Assembly (NCBI GenBank): GCA_037367355.1
Contig: CM074695.1
Location: 1,860,001 to 1,924,000 of the forward strand
Length of the DNA: 64,000 bases
Source: Neoscytalidium dimidiatum
Taxonomy: Eukaryota > Ascomycota > Dothideomycetes > Botryosphaeriales > Botryosphaeriaceae
Direction: 5' to 3'
Within the stretch, counting starts at the first letter, position 1, and every line of letters begins with the position of its first letter. Shown here in pieces: positions 34,230 through 44,567 of the stretch. The translations under genes were made by a program, and so were the position numbers. The notes below the pieces were generated by a model, which saw nothing but the letters and a program-made list of their open reading frames with translations, was not told where the DNA came from and ran no database searches.

Positions 34230-34340
34230 TTACCTCACGTAAAGGCAGCAGCCGCTGCTGGAATGACCGCAGTTATCGCAGCTGAAGTAAGAAGCGGCCG
34301 AATTATCAGCACCGCATCGACAGCACTCAATGATGGCCAT
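34230..34340 (-). CDS. Tiny Cys-rich (zinc-ribbon-like) protein
   Basis: A 36-residue frame from ATG at 34340 to TAA at 34232. It contains MAIIECCRCGADN, then SYFSCDNCGHSSSG and CCLY: two CxxC/CxC knuckles of the form ECCRCG and CDNCGH about 17 residues apart, followed by CC. This spacing is what a minimal zinc ribbon needs, and eight of 36 residues are Cys or His. Small proteins of this style occur in filamentous fungi, mostly unannotated. The upstream sequence (ACACCTTCCAAAATGG) is a good start context. No partner or function can be named. A chance frame with this Cys pattern is possible, hence moderate confidence. Confidence 0.5.
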   Translation of the reverse strand: MAIIECCRCGADNSAASYFSCDNCGHSSSGCCLYVR

Positions 34341-35874
34341 TTTGGAAGGTGTTGTGTAGAGTGTAGTGGTTGATGGTGATGGGAGCTCTGATGAGTTGTA
34401 TTCTGGTTGTGGTGGGGCTTGGAAGGTGTGAGGTGAGATTCAGTGAAAGTCGTATGATAAGCTGCGAACGAGTCATGTTGCTGGAAGCTTTAACATGTTT
34501 ACCGCAAGGACTTGTTCACTTCTACTGGAAGGCTCAACTTGTAAACAACGAGTTTTCCTCTGTAAACGTGAAGTCAAGGCGATGTTCTTGTGGGCTTGTT
34601 GAGCTTGCAACAATGCAGAACAGAGGACGTGGGATACGCATTGATCGATTTCGGTCATAGTAGCAAGACTGTACGGGACAAAGTGGCCCAGAGTAGTTTA
34701 ATGTCAGTGTGGGGTCCTATTTCTCATTGCAGGGAGCCAACGGGGAAACTGGGGGACCCATGGGGAACAGTAACATAAATCTGGATCATGCAGGAACATC
34801 CTTATGCCGGATTTCAGTCTTGTTTACTCACCACATATTCATCGGCAGCATTTCACCCTCGGCTGAAACGGTCAAGCGGATGCTAGAACCATGAGTCAAG
34901 GATTGAAAATGATAATGGCAGTGCCTTTCTGGATGAAGAAGCCCCTTGATCAAGCGACGGACTGGAAGAGGGGTTAGTGAGTGCATCAGGCAGTCCGTGG
35001 CCCGCATGTGAGATACGACCATCTCCCAGGACCGTGACATCGAAGTTGGGCGGAGATTCGATCATGTAAGCCGTTCTCAGTACCGGGTCGTGTGGACCAA
35101 CGACGTCACAGGGTGTAACAACTTCGTTCGACACATTGCGAGAGACTCTGGACGAACAAGTGGGAAAATCAGATGTTGAAAGAGTCAGAATGAAGAAAGA
35201 GTGGGACGTAGAGAGGGCTGTTTCGGACGACGCGTGATTCTGGCGCGAAGCCCCCGCTGGCGCCGCAGCTCTAACAAATTGTCGTGGCCGGCAGCCCCGC
35301 CAAAGCCATGCTGGTTCGGCGCTCGCTCGCTCTTGCACCGGCTCCTTGCCGCGCCCGGCTGCTGCTCATCGCGATGCGCCGTGTTTTCTCCTCCACCTCG
35401 GCTTCGGCTTCGACAGCGGAAACTGTCCGTCCTCCTGCATCCACGCGCCTGGCAACATACATGGCGGGGCCCCAGCACCGTGATGGCTGCTGGCCAACAA
35501 GGTGCCGCCGCAGGGTCCAGGGTCTGAGGTCAGATTTTAGCCCCGGCCCCCAACTGGCCCACTCGCCTTCCCCGCCGGGCAACCCCGTCGCGTCGGGTAG
35601 CCTGATATGGTGTGCGGCGTGACTGATTATTGCCTATGCGGCATGCCTGCTCTCTGATTTCGCTCGGAAGTTTGAATCCTTCAAAGCGCTGATGGCTTTG
35701 CGCCCTGGTGCCTGGCGCCTACTTAGATAAAGGCAGAGGGCGCCGTTGGCTTCCCGGCATGGCTACTGAACCATTTTACTCCCACCTCCCGTTCCGCCCA
35801 AATTCCGCCCCAATCCGCCCGTCTCTTCCGCCTAGCCGCAGGTGATTGAACTGCTCCTTCGACACTATCCCTCA
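34341..35874. other. Intergenic
   Basis: 1.5 kb; several short overlapping frames on both strands at 35.1-35.6 kb are GC-driven and mirror each other. No family recognised. A C/T-rich leader runs from about 35775 to the next gene. Confidence 0.5.
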
Positions 35875-36618
35875 ATGATGAACCACCGGCTCCACCCCGC
35901 AGCTGAAAAGGAGATTGTCATGGACCAACCGCAATGCCGTTCAATGCACACCCACATGGGTTCTTTGACGCCGTATACCGACATTCCCGCATTGAGAATA
36001 GTCCAACGCTACTTCTCCGTAATTGATTCACTCGATTTCGACGCCAATGAACATGCCCAGTTCTTCTCCGAAAACGCTGTCTTCTTCGATACCACCAACG
36101 ATGTCTACCGTTCATCCGAGACCATCTGGAATGGCATCAAGGCACGCTTCGCGGGCTTCGAATTCGTGCACCACCAGCCCTGCCTCACCCGTGTCTTCGG
36201 TCCAGACGTCCGCTCTCTTAAGGAAGGCGATCGGCATGTTGTGAGTGTCCAGGCAATCATGCTCTGCCGATTGAAGAATTGGGAAGAAGAGAGGATTATC
36301 GAGATCCCACGCATGTTTGAATTCGTCGTTGGCACTGTCGAGGAACACTCCCTAGAGAGGAATCATGGAGAACAGGTAGAAGTAGACGAACCCGGAGAAG
36401 AAACCGAAAGCAGAGAAGTCCGTGCAGAAAACAACAATTTGGCGCCTCGACCGAAAAGAGGATATCAAGGCCTTCACATCTACGAAGGACGAGTCTGGTG
36501 GGACTCTGGTGTCCTCGCCAAAGCAATTGAGGAGAAGCAAAAAGAGGAAGAGAGGCGGAGGTTTCGCGAAATCATGACTATGAATAATGGCTTTCTCGGT
36601 CAGAGACCCAGGAGATGA
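35875..36618 (+). CDS. NTF2/SnoaL-like fold protein
   Basis: Single exon, 247 aa from the first ATG (35875); a later ATG at 35920 is an alternative start. Residues 40-140 look like an NTF2-like/SnoaL cone: ALRIVQRYFSVIDSLDFD, then FFSENAVFFDTTNDVYRS, then ETIWNGIKARFAGFEFVHHQ, then VVSVQAIMLCRLKN and a later GLHIYEGRVWWDSG. The end is charged and coiled (EEKQKEEERRRFREI). SnoaL-like proteins act as small-molecule cyclases, isomerases or hydratases, or simply as binding proteins; no catalytic residue can be assigned here. It is the last gene of the plus-strand run from the tyrosinase. Fold assignment is from pattern reading only. Confidence 0.65.
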   Translation: MMNHRLHPAAEKEIVMDQPQCRSMHTHMGSLTPYTDIPALRIVQRYFSVIDSLDFDANEHAQFFSENAVFFDTTNDVYRSSETIWNGIKARFAGFEFVHHQPCLTRVFGPDVRSLKEGDRHVVSVQAIMLCRLKNWEEERIIEIPRMFEFVVGTVEEHSLERNHGEQVEVDEPGEETESREVRAENNNLAPRPKRGYQGLHIYEGRVWWDSGVLAKAIEEKQKEEERRRFREIMTMNNGFLGQRPRR

Positions 36619-36876
36619 ACCCGCCGACATGCTTCCATGCTCCGGCATCTGTTCTTCTCTCTAGGGCGGTTTGCTGCGAGGACTGTGGCGGATGTGTGGC
36701 AGTGCATGTGGCGTAAGACACAGCTGTCTCATGAGTGACATCACCATGCTGCATCTGGAGACACAACACGCCACGCTCCCCTTCTACATAAACCCGCTTG
36801 AAACCGCTACCCTTGCGATTTCGGTCTATCTAGCAGTCCCCTCAAACGACATCTCTGTATCATCTCCATTACAATC

Positions 36877-37764
36877 ATGTCAGATCAGCCGCCATCATAC
36901 GAAGTCGCAACCAATACAACTGGCACCTCCGCCAGCGGTTCTGCAGCAAACTCGCGATACCGCTCACGAAATGGCATTCCGGCAGAGCACCGCCGCAGCA
37001 TGGAAGATGAGGCTCGACCTCTGCCAGATGGCTGGATCAGGCAATACGACTCCAAGACTGGGCACCAATTCTTCGTTGACACGCGCGCCGACCCTCCTCT
37101 CTCAATATGGCATCACCCATACGACGATGAGCATTACCTCTCCACCCTCTCCCCAGAAGAACGCGAGAATGTGACGCGCCTGCACCACAGCATAAGTCTC
37201 CAAGACATCGCCGCCGAAAGCAGCGATGACGACGATCACGGGGCGCAGCACCAAAAGCAGCCAACCAGCGCATCCGCGAAGGCCCCTCCTCCTCCCTCCT
37301 CCTCCGGCAATGCCGCCGCCACAACAGCCACCCCCAGCGACGACGTCCACGGCCTGCACAAGCTCGGCCGCCGCATCAAGGACCGCCTGACGCACACCAA
37401 CCACCAGCAACGCGTCGCCGCGCGTCAGCGCCGTGCGGATCAGGAACGCGCCGCCTACGCCGCTCACCTGGCTGCCCGCCGCGCTCTTTCGCGCGCTATC
37501 GAGACTGGCCAGCCTCAATTCCTCTGCAAGGACAAGAACGGCCGCGACGTCTACATCGAGCCGCCCGGTGGCCCCGCAGTGCCTATGGGGGCTTATGGCT
37601 ACAACCCGTATGCACAGGGCCCGTATGGTGATCCGAATGCGAGGTTCTTGAGGCCGCAGACGCCATACTACAGGCCTTATGGATACGGTTATGGCGGAGG
37701 GTACGGATTTCCGCTTTTAGGTGGGTTTCTTGGAGGTGCGATGCTTGGAGGGCTGTTATTTTAG
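36877..37764 (+). CDS. WW-domain protein with Gly/Tyr-rich tail
   Basis: Single exon, 295 aa, ATG at 36877. A PPxY-like start (QPPSYE) precedes a WW domain at about residues 46-80: LPDGWIRQYDSKTGHQFFVD then PPLSIWHHP, with the two Trp and the closing Pro. The middle is acidic (SSDDDDHG) and then basic, and the last third is Pro/Gly/Tyr-rich (GAYGYNPYAQGPYGD, YGYGYGGGYGFPLLGG). This resembles yeast Wwm1-type proteins: a WW domain that binds PPxY partners plus a low-complexity tail. A cytosolic adaptor role is likely; exact function unknown. Confidence 0.85.
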   Translation: MSDQPPSYEVATNTTGTSASGSAANSRYRSRNGIPAEHRRSMEDEARPLPDGWIRQYDSKTGHQFFVDTRADPPLSIWHHPYDDEHYLSTLSPEERENVTRLHHSISLQDIAAESSDDDDHGAQHQKQPTSASAKAPPPPSSSGNAAATTATPSDDVHGLHKLGRRIKDRLTHTNHQQRVAARQRRADQERAAYAAHLAARRALSRAIETGQPQFLCKDKNGRDVYIEPPGGPAVPMGAYGYNPYAQGPYGDPNARFLRPQTPYYRPYGYGYGGGYGFPLLGGFLGGAMLGGLLF

Positions 37765-38453
37765 AGGGCGTGAAGAGGTATAGAATTGACTTGCTGGTGG
37801 TCATGGTCTGCAACATATGGGAATTGTTCGTTTGGACTTCTGACGCGGCAAAATTACGAAATTGATACCCGGCTATCGCGATGTGTTCTCACAACTTTTG
37901 AAATAAATTCCAACTCATTCCTCTTATCCTTTTCTTTCATTTTCGCAATTCTATTATGTCTTGCTGGAATTAAGTTTCAGTTGAACGAATCGAATCTTGA
38001 GCAGAGATATATACCTGATTTTATGTCAGTTTGATTTTTATATTCAATGTCAGTACACTCACAATGAACGGCAGAAGAAACTTCCTTTCGAGTCTCATTA
38101 CTTTTTGAGTACAGTTGGAGGTAGTCGTCCGGGCATAATGCCATATAAGATTGACCGCTCCGACTTTCAATGGACTAGCACATGAGACCCTTTTTCTCTA
38201 ATAACGTCTGTTATAACCTCGCACCGCAAACAAATACTCTTCTCCTCTCAATAAGGATTTAAGCCTATATCAAGTAGAGAAATATTGTCCACGGTAATGA
38301 GTTACACCGCCATGAAAGGATGAAATAAGCGGTTGGACGCAAACGCTCGGCCAGTATTGCACATACACTTATCTACGATGATACAAATATTTGTTTAATT
38401 ACGATATCTAAAAATTGAATACTCATGTAATTTTTTCCTCGCATATCCAAGCC

Positions 38454-38472
38454 AAAAAAAAAAAAAAAAAAA
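38454..38472. repeat. Homopolymer A tract
   Basis: Nineteen A in an A/T-rich surrounding; no target-site duplication or element noticed. Confidence 0.85.
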
Positions 38473-38968
38473 GGCATAGCTACGTGACCAAACGACAATT
38501 GCACGGTTTCCTTCACATGCGGAGATTCCGCAGCCACACGGTATACCCCTTCACCAAGGAAAATGGGCGTATGATCAAATGCTACAATCCTGCCGATGCT
38601 CCACGACATCGCAAGTGATGCCCAAACAGCCCCTCACTTCCACAATCACCCAAACGACCCCACATACGCTAACGCATCCCCCCCTCCCCTCCTTCATCAC
38701 CGCCCGACTATGTATCACCACCCGCGACGCGGACCGCCGGCGTAAAGCCGTTTGCAGTCGCCCGCAACTACCTCCGGTTAGTCCTACGCCTCTCTTGCTC
38801 CAGACCACGTGCTGGACCATGGGGCCAGACCTCGCCGGCACAGCCGGGCCCCAGTGTGGCCAAAGAGTCAGATCTCTTCCCACTCATCGGACAATTGTGC
38901 CGGCATCGTCCGATTGGCACAGCGAAGTCATCCGTCGTACTACCCTTTGCCAAGCGCACCAATACGAA

Positions 38969-39026
38969 AGAGAGGTAGAGAGAGGGATAGAGGGGGAGGG
39001 AGAGAGAGAGTGTGTGTATGTGTGAG
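38969..39026. repeat. GA-rich then GT-rich simple sequence
   Basis: Imperfect GAGAGG/GAGAGA followed by GTGTGTATGTGTG. No gene overlaps it. Confidence 0.7.
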
Positions 39027-40539
39027 ATCTCGGAAACTAAACAAGCGTGGCGAACCTCGGGCGAGGGAGGGGGCGGCCGCGTGTAGTCGCGAAGGGCGAG
39101 ACGGTTCCAGCCCTGCCGAAGAGGCTGCGACGAGATTATGGAAACAATAAAAACCTCCCCAACTCGACAATTCTTGCGCCACGCCACAAAAAAAAAAAAG
39201 GGAACAGTCAGCACATCCTGGGCCGCCTATGCCTTTCGTCTCGTCCTTCCCGAATGGGATGATGGGTGGCAGATGAGCCGAACTGCGGCCGCAAGATCAG
39301 AAATCACACCGCCGCGTCGTTATTGTCGTCGTCGTGGCTATCGTTACGCAGCCTTCAGGAAAAAAAAAAGAAAAAAAAACCAAAGGCCAGCAGAGCCGCG
39401 TTGCATATCGTTTCCTGGCGACCGGCACTGATCGTTCCCGGCCGTCATTGAACCCCACAAGCGAAACGGCCGTGGAACGATGACCGAAGCACCTTAATGC
39501 AGCACTAACCTGTATCCCATGCTGCGCTACGGGGAAAGCCCGCCTTATTTGCTTGGCGTTTCGAAGACCGGACACTGCCAGGAAAAAGTCCGGGGAGGAC
39601 GGGACGATCCCAAGCACGGGGCGTGTATGGATGGATGGATGGGTGGGTGGCTCGTGCGGAGGTCAGAGAGGAAGGTGTCAAGGGAAACGTCGGATGGTGC
39701 GACTTCTCGCTTTTTCCGGCGGGCGAAAAAAAAAAAAAATGGACTGGAGAAGTGGGGAGTTGGTTGGCGGAGGAGGAGAAGGCGAAGGCGAAAAGGTCAC
39801 GGGGTGTAAGAGGCGATGAGAGGGGGAAGCGATTGTGGCGGTCGGGGAGGCACGCGATTGGACGGTTTAAGATTCCCTGATCCGGCCTGGTGCAGCAAGA
39901 AAAGGTGGGTGATGAGTTTGCATGCAGCGAGCAGGACGGATGCACCGGTGAGTAATGAAAATCTCATCTTGCAAGACGAAAGAGAGGGTGGGAGTCATCA
40001 CTCAGGGGACTGTTCCGCCCACGTGTGATTTCCTCGTTGGATGGGAGCCTGTTTCTGGAAGGGAAGGCACTGGAAGGAAAGCGCGTCTTGTGGCCGGCCC
40101 TGTTGCGGCGCAGCGCCAAAACAGGCTCGGAGGCGGGAAGAGAGCGAGACCGCCACGACCGCTTCCTCCCCGACTCTCTACCATTCCTTGTCGGCTGGAT
40201 GCATGCTTGCGCGATCGCTGCGGAAGATGCTCTCTGCAATTGGGTTGCAGCCTTATGGCTGATCAAGGAGAGGCGCATGAATCTGCCAATTTCCGCAGTC
40301 CTAAAATATTGTGGATAATTTTGGCCGGGATTTCAGCCCATTTGTCTCTGATCTGCTTTCCACCGCTCGTGTGCATGCATGTAGGTGTGTGCATCAAGGC
40401 GTACCGTCAGCAACTTATCTGATCCGCAACGTCGGTCCGGATATACATTGCAACCCCGAATCTGCCGCTGTCTTCCCCAGAAATCAATTCGATTTTTCAT
40501 CAGGCGTCTCGTGTTTAAGCTTCAATCCCTTACAATCAA

Positions 40540-40865
40540 TTACGTAGACGGAAGGTTGTGCTGCTGGAGAAGCTCCTCGATTTCTTGGCGGCAATACACA
40601 TGTTTCACGGCCGCGCCAATGGCAACGCGCGTTGCATCCTCTTTCGTTCCTATTTTCAGGAGACGGTCAAGTTATCCATGACCACTTCGGTTTCAGCTCA
40701 GTACTCACAGGGTCCATGTCCATATCCTTTCCGGCGAACAATGCGCCGTTCGCGTGTCCAATTGCTGTCCGCAATCATTTTGCCTTCCGGCTGCTGCTTT
40801 CGCCACTCCCATGTTGCATCGAGTACGAGTCTCGCGCTCATAGTGATGCAGATGTCATTTCTCAT
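40540..40865 (-). pseudogene. Unassigned two-part coding-like locus, possibly broken
   Basis: Part one (ATG at 40865 or 40841) reads MSARLVLDATWEWRKQQPEG, then KMIADSNWTRERRIVRRKGY and GHGP, then reaches a good donor (GTGAGT at 40708). Part two after an AG at 40650 reads TKEDATRVAIGAAVKHVY then CRQEIEELLQQHNLPST and a stop at 40540-40542. Both parts look coding: balanced composition with charged helix-like segments. However, joining them by the only clear donor and acceptor creates TGA at the junction, so the pair is not translated as one protein by this route. It may be a real small gene with another splice route, a decayed gene, or a sequence error. I do not recognise the family. Confidence 0.4.
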
Positions 40866-41259
40866 TCCATTCGAAGACCTATGCTATGTACAAGATTGAA
40901 GTGACTTGTTGAACTGCATTCCGAAGAGGAAAAGGCGCGAAACCTACGCTATGCAGCACTCCCAGATGCACAGCCCTTCGAAATGCTCCTCCGTTTTCAA
41001 AAACACACCGGGCCGATTGAGAAAAGCAATCCCCCCAACCATCATCACCGACGCCTCGCTAAAAGCTCAAGCAAGCAACCAAAATGAATGAGCCAGGAAA
41101 CCATTTTGCTCCAAACAATGGTGCGTTGTGAAAACGAGCCATCGTTCGGCCTGGCGCGCTTGCGAGCGGAGACGCGAAACAAATTTCGAGCAGCAATAAA
41201 TACTACGAAAGCCGAACAAAAGGTACAGCAGCAACCTCCTCGCACTGCTGGCAACTGAT
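40866..41259. other. Intergenic
   Basis: 394 bases between two minus-strand loci; holds the sulfatase 3' region. Nothing else seen. Confidence 0.4.
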
Positions 41260-42924
41260 TCACTGCCCCTTGGCTGCGGCGAGGCCGTGTGGGTGTTGCG
41301 TCATATGAGGCTTTCCCATAGCGTCGACAGGCGGGTAGCGGGCGCGTAGCTCGAGATCGTCCAAGGGGATAGTGGATCGGATGTACTTCTGCGAGGCGTT
41401 GTCGTGCGGCTGGTAGTCCCATGACTCGAAACGCCCCTGCTTCAGGGCGTTCCAGCACAACCTGCGCATCCTCTGCGACTGCAACACGTCGTCGTGGATC
41501 TTCTGCAGATCCCACCTGCGTCTGGCCTCTTCGGCGAATGCGGCTGCAGCCTCCTTGAATTCCGCATCATCCGAGTTGGCAACGTTGTGAAGCTCCTGAG
41601 GGTCCTTCTCCAGATCGAAAAGTTGCGGAGGATCGACAAGGGAGCAGGTATACTTCCACTTGCCCCTGCGAATCATCATGACCGGGGAGATAGTGCCTTC
41701 ACCCATGTACTCGCCGATAACCTCGTCCCTGGTGCGGTGGCCACACAGCGCCGGGTATAGACTCTCGCCGTCAATGCTAAGGCTCGGGTCCATGCGTCCG
41801 CCCGCCAAGTCTACCAAAGTAGGCAACAAATCCATGGTGGACACCGAGTCCTTGACGCGGTGCGGAGTGAAGCGAGGCGGATAGTTGATGATAAGCGGCA
41901 CGCGGGCGCTGTTCTCGTGCCACGACATCTTGTACCAGAGGCCGCGCTCGCCGAGCATGTCGCCGTGATCGCCGCTGAAAACAACAATCGTATTCTTGTC
42001 GAGCTTGCAATCCTTCAGAACTTTGACCAACTTGCCAACCTGATCGTCAACGTAGCTGCAAGATCCGTAGTAGGCACGACGCGCCCGGCGGACCGCCTCC
42101 TCAGGCACGGGATGGTCCCAAAGATCGATGCATTTCATCAGGCGCTGCGAATGCGGGTCCTGGTCCTCCTGCTCGATGTGGACCTTGGGCAGAGGAATCT
42201 CGACATCCTCGTATCGGTCCCAGTAGTCCTCGGTGATTGCGTAGGGATCGTGCGGGTGAGTCAGAGATACAGTCAAGCAGAACGGCCGCGTCTTATCTCC
42301 CTGCCGCACGTGATCGTACAGATACTGCGTTGACTTGTACATGACCTCCTCGTCGTAATCGAGCTGGTTCGAGCGCACGCACGGCCCGGCCTGCAGCACA
42401 GAAGACATGTTGTGGTACCACTCCTGGCGCTCGTCTGGCTTGTCCCAGTTGACAGACCAGCCGAAATCACCGGGGTAGATGTCCGAAGTCAGGCGGTTCT
42501 CGAACCCGTGCAGCTGGTCAGGGCCGATGAAATGCATCTTCCCCGCCAGCGTCGTCTCGTAGCCCTCCCGGCGCAGGTAGTGCGCAAAAGTGGGCACGTC
42601 GGCATTGAGATGGGAGGCGTTGTCGTAGGACTTGATCTTGTGCGGGAGCTGACCGGTGACCATGACAAAGCGGGACGGCGCACAGAGGGGAGCATTGCAG
42701 TAGGCGCTGTCAAAAACAACGCCGGTCTCGGCCAGCTTGTCCAGGTGGGGGGTCTTGATGGGAGAGTTGGGATCATGCATCTTGAGCAGCGGAGCAGACA
42801 TCTGGTCGGCCATGATGTACAGGATGTTGGGCTTTACGGGGAATTGGTCCCCCTGGGGAGGAAGGTAGCCAGTTTCCTGGGGCCCGTTCGGCGGCGTGTC
42901 CGGGAGGGATGCGTGAGGAGCCAT
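41260..42924 (-). CDS. Choline sulfatase
   Basis: Intronless, 554 aa from the ATG at 42924. The sulfatase fold begins with KPNILYIMADQMSAPLL (metal-binding Asp) and carries the formylglycine signature CAPSRFVMVTG with the modified Cys. Other active-site parts: GKMHFIGPDQLHGF, LTHPHDPYAI and the second metal site FSGDHGDMLGERGLWYK. The C-terminus RRLCWNALKQGRFESWDYQP plus DNASQKYIRS is the extra segment found in choline-sulfatases and not in other sulfatases. It hydrolyses choline-O-sulfate to choline and sulfate, releasing stored sulfur. Gene regulation by sulfur status is usual in fungi but no site was identified here. A TATA box lies 55 bases upstream. Confidence 0.94.
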   Translation of the reverse strand: MAPHASLPDTPPNGPQETGYLPPQGDQFPVKPNILYIMADQMSAPLLKMHDPNSPIKTPHLDKLAETGVVFDSAYCNAPLCAPSRFVMVTGQLPHKIKSYDNASHLNADVPTFAHYLRREGYETTLAGKMHFIGPDQLHGFENRLTSDIYPGDFGWSVNWDKPDERQEWYHNMSSVLQAGPCVRSNQLDYDEEVMYKSTQYLYDHVRQGDKTRPFCLTVSLTHPHDPYAITEDYWDRYEDVEIPLPKVHIEQEDQDPHSQRLMKCIDLWDHPVPEEAVRRARRAYYGSCSYVDDQVGKLVKVLKDCKLDKNTIVVFSGDHGDMLGERGLWYKMSWHENSARVPLIINYPPRFTPHRVKDSVSTMDLLPTLVDLAGGRMDPSLSIDGESLYPALCGHRTRDEVIGEYMGEGTISPVMMIRRGKWKYTCSLVDPPQLFDLEKDPQELHNVANSDDAEFKEAAAAFAEEARRRWDLQKIHDDVLQSQRMRRLCWNALKQGRFESWDYQPHDNASQKYIRSTIPLDDLELRARYPPVDAMGKPHMTQHPHGLAAAKGQ

Positions 42925-44567
42925 GGCGAAAGACAAACAATTGCGTGCAGAACAGAAGAACAGCAGCCGCTCCGGACACTATATAGGGCTCCTAATCTCG
43001 GGAGCTGCAGCTTCTGACACGTCAGCGGGGAAGGACGAGCGTCTTCTCTCGAGCCAAGTCACGCGACCCAATCGAGCGATGTCCTAGAGGTGATGGGCAG
43101 GGAGGCTGAAGGTCAAGCAGATCGGCGACGGTCGGGCCAGATTCGAGATTCGAGCCGAAACAAACAGAAACAAGGACGACGGGGGGCGCGGAGCGGATGG
43201 CCGATGAAAGGCGGGCAACGGCGGCGGCTTTGACTTTTTTATACGGGGGAACGCTAGAGCCATAGGGCGGTGAGGTCCCGGCGCCAGAAATTGCGTGATG
43301 GAGGCGGCTCCTCGACGCAATCCATGTGCTGGCCTAGCGGCTCCTGTGTCAGACTGAGGTAGCGGCGAGCACGTCAGCGGGAGTCGAAATGAGAGAATTG
43401 CCAATGGGAGGTCCAGCGGCCGGTCACCGCGCAGCGGCCGCGTGCTTGCATGTCGCCGGTACGCGTGTGTGCAACCTGACTGACGACTGACGGCGACGCG
43501 GCCGGCGCAGGGCAGCCAGAGCTGCCACGGCTGTCAGGGCTGCGACAGGTAGACTGCCGCAATCTCGGGAATCATTGCGGCCGCGATGCCAGGCGAGGGC
43601 GAGTCGTCTCGCCTGGCGCACGTGAGCATGGTGCCTTAGGTGCGCGGGAGCCGACGACGGGCAGGCAGCCAGGGCCGGGCGCGCCGACAGACGGAAGGTC
43701 GGCGGCACGGAGAGACAAAAAGGCAAAAACGACATGCCACATCGATCGATGCTGCGTAGCTTTATACCTGCAGCCGCCTTATCTCCCTCAGACTCGTCGT
43801 CACCCCGCACGCCATCTGCACAATCAATGGTGCCATGCCGCGCTGTGCCTGTGTCGGGTGCCTGCATGCCAGCGCTGCTTTTCCCTCTACAGGGCCGCAC
43901 TATCCCCGCGCCTGCATGCCAAGCTTCCGAGCCGCAAACCTTCCTCCCCATGACCCGCCCCCGGTCTGCTCAGAGATCTCAGCTCCTGACACTCCTCCTC
44001 CTCCTCGTCCTCCTCCTTCGAGACGCGCGCCAGTCATCGCCCTCACCGATGCGCCGACGTCGACCGTCGGCCGTTGTGATCGCCGGCCACGCGTGGAGCA
44101 GCGGTGGGGGCGAGCTCCACCGTGCAGGGGTCGCACGCGGGCCACCAGCCCTCCCCGCAACAGGCAAGAAACACACGATCGAGCATTGGCCCAATCCATC
44201 ATTCGTCATTTTCATGCTATATGCACTAATCTCCAGCTGCAGACCTCTGCCTCCTCAACGGCTCCAGATGCCCAGGTCATGAAGTAGGAAGAGCAATCCA
44301 CTTTGTATCGAACATGCCCCTGGATATGTTCCATCGGATCGAACTACCAAGCAAATGCCCTGCAACAGGGGCTGGTGATCGGAATGAGTGTATGGGGTTG
44401 GTGTGGAGGAGGAGCCAGTGCAGTCAACTTCCGAAGAAGACCAGAAACCCGCAATCGATGTCAGCAAGACACCTGAGCCACCGATCCGGCCAAGCAGCTA
44501 AAAAGTATACCCCTGGTCCGGAAGTCAGATACGCCGAGGTTTAGTACAAGGCTGGGTGAATAATACC
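42925..44567. other. Intergenic, GC-rich
   Basis: 1.6 kb between the sulfatase 5' end and the receptor 3' end. Mirrored GC-driven open frames on both strands around 43.4-44.2 kb; no family recognised. Contains the sulfatase promoter. Confidence 0.5.
42979..42986 (-). promoter_or_regulatory. TATA box of the choline sulfatase gene
   Basis: CTATATAG, 55 bases upstream of the ATG at 42924 on the minus strand. Confidence 0.55.

Larger units (their letters stand above)
37765..40539. other. Long intergenic region with simple repeats
   Basis: 2.8 kb. Contains an A19 tract (38454-38472), GA/GT-rich simple sequence (about 38969-39026), A runs near 39189, 39360 and 39727. No protein family recognised in either strand. 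Confidence 0.55.
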
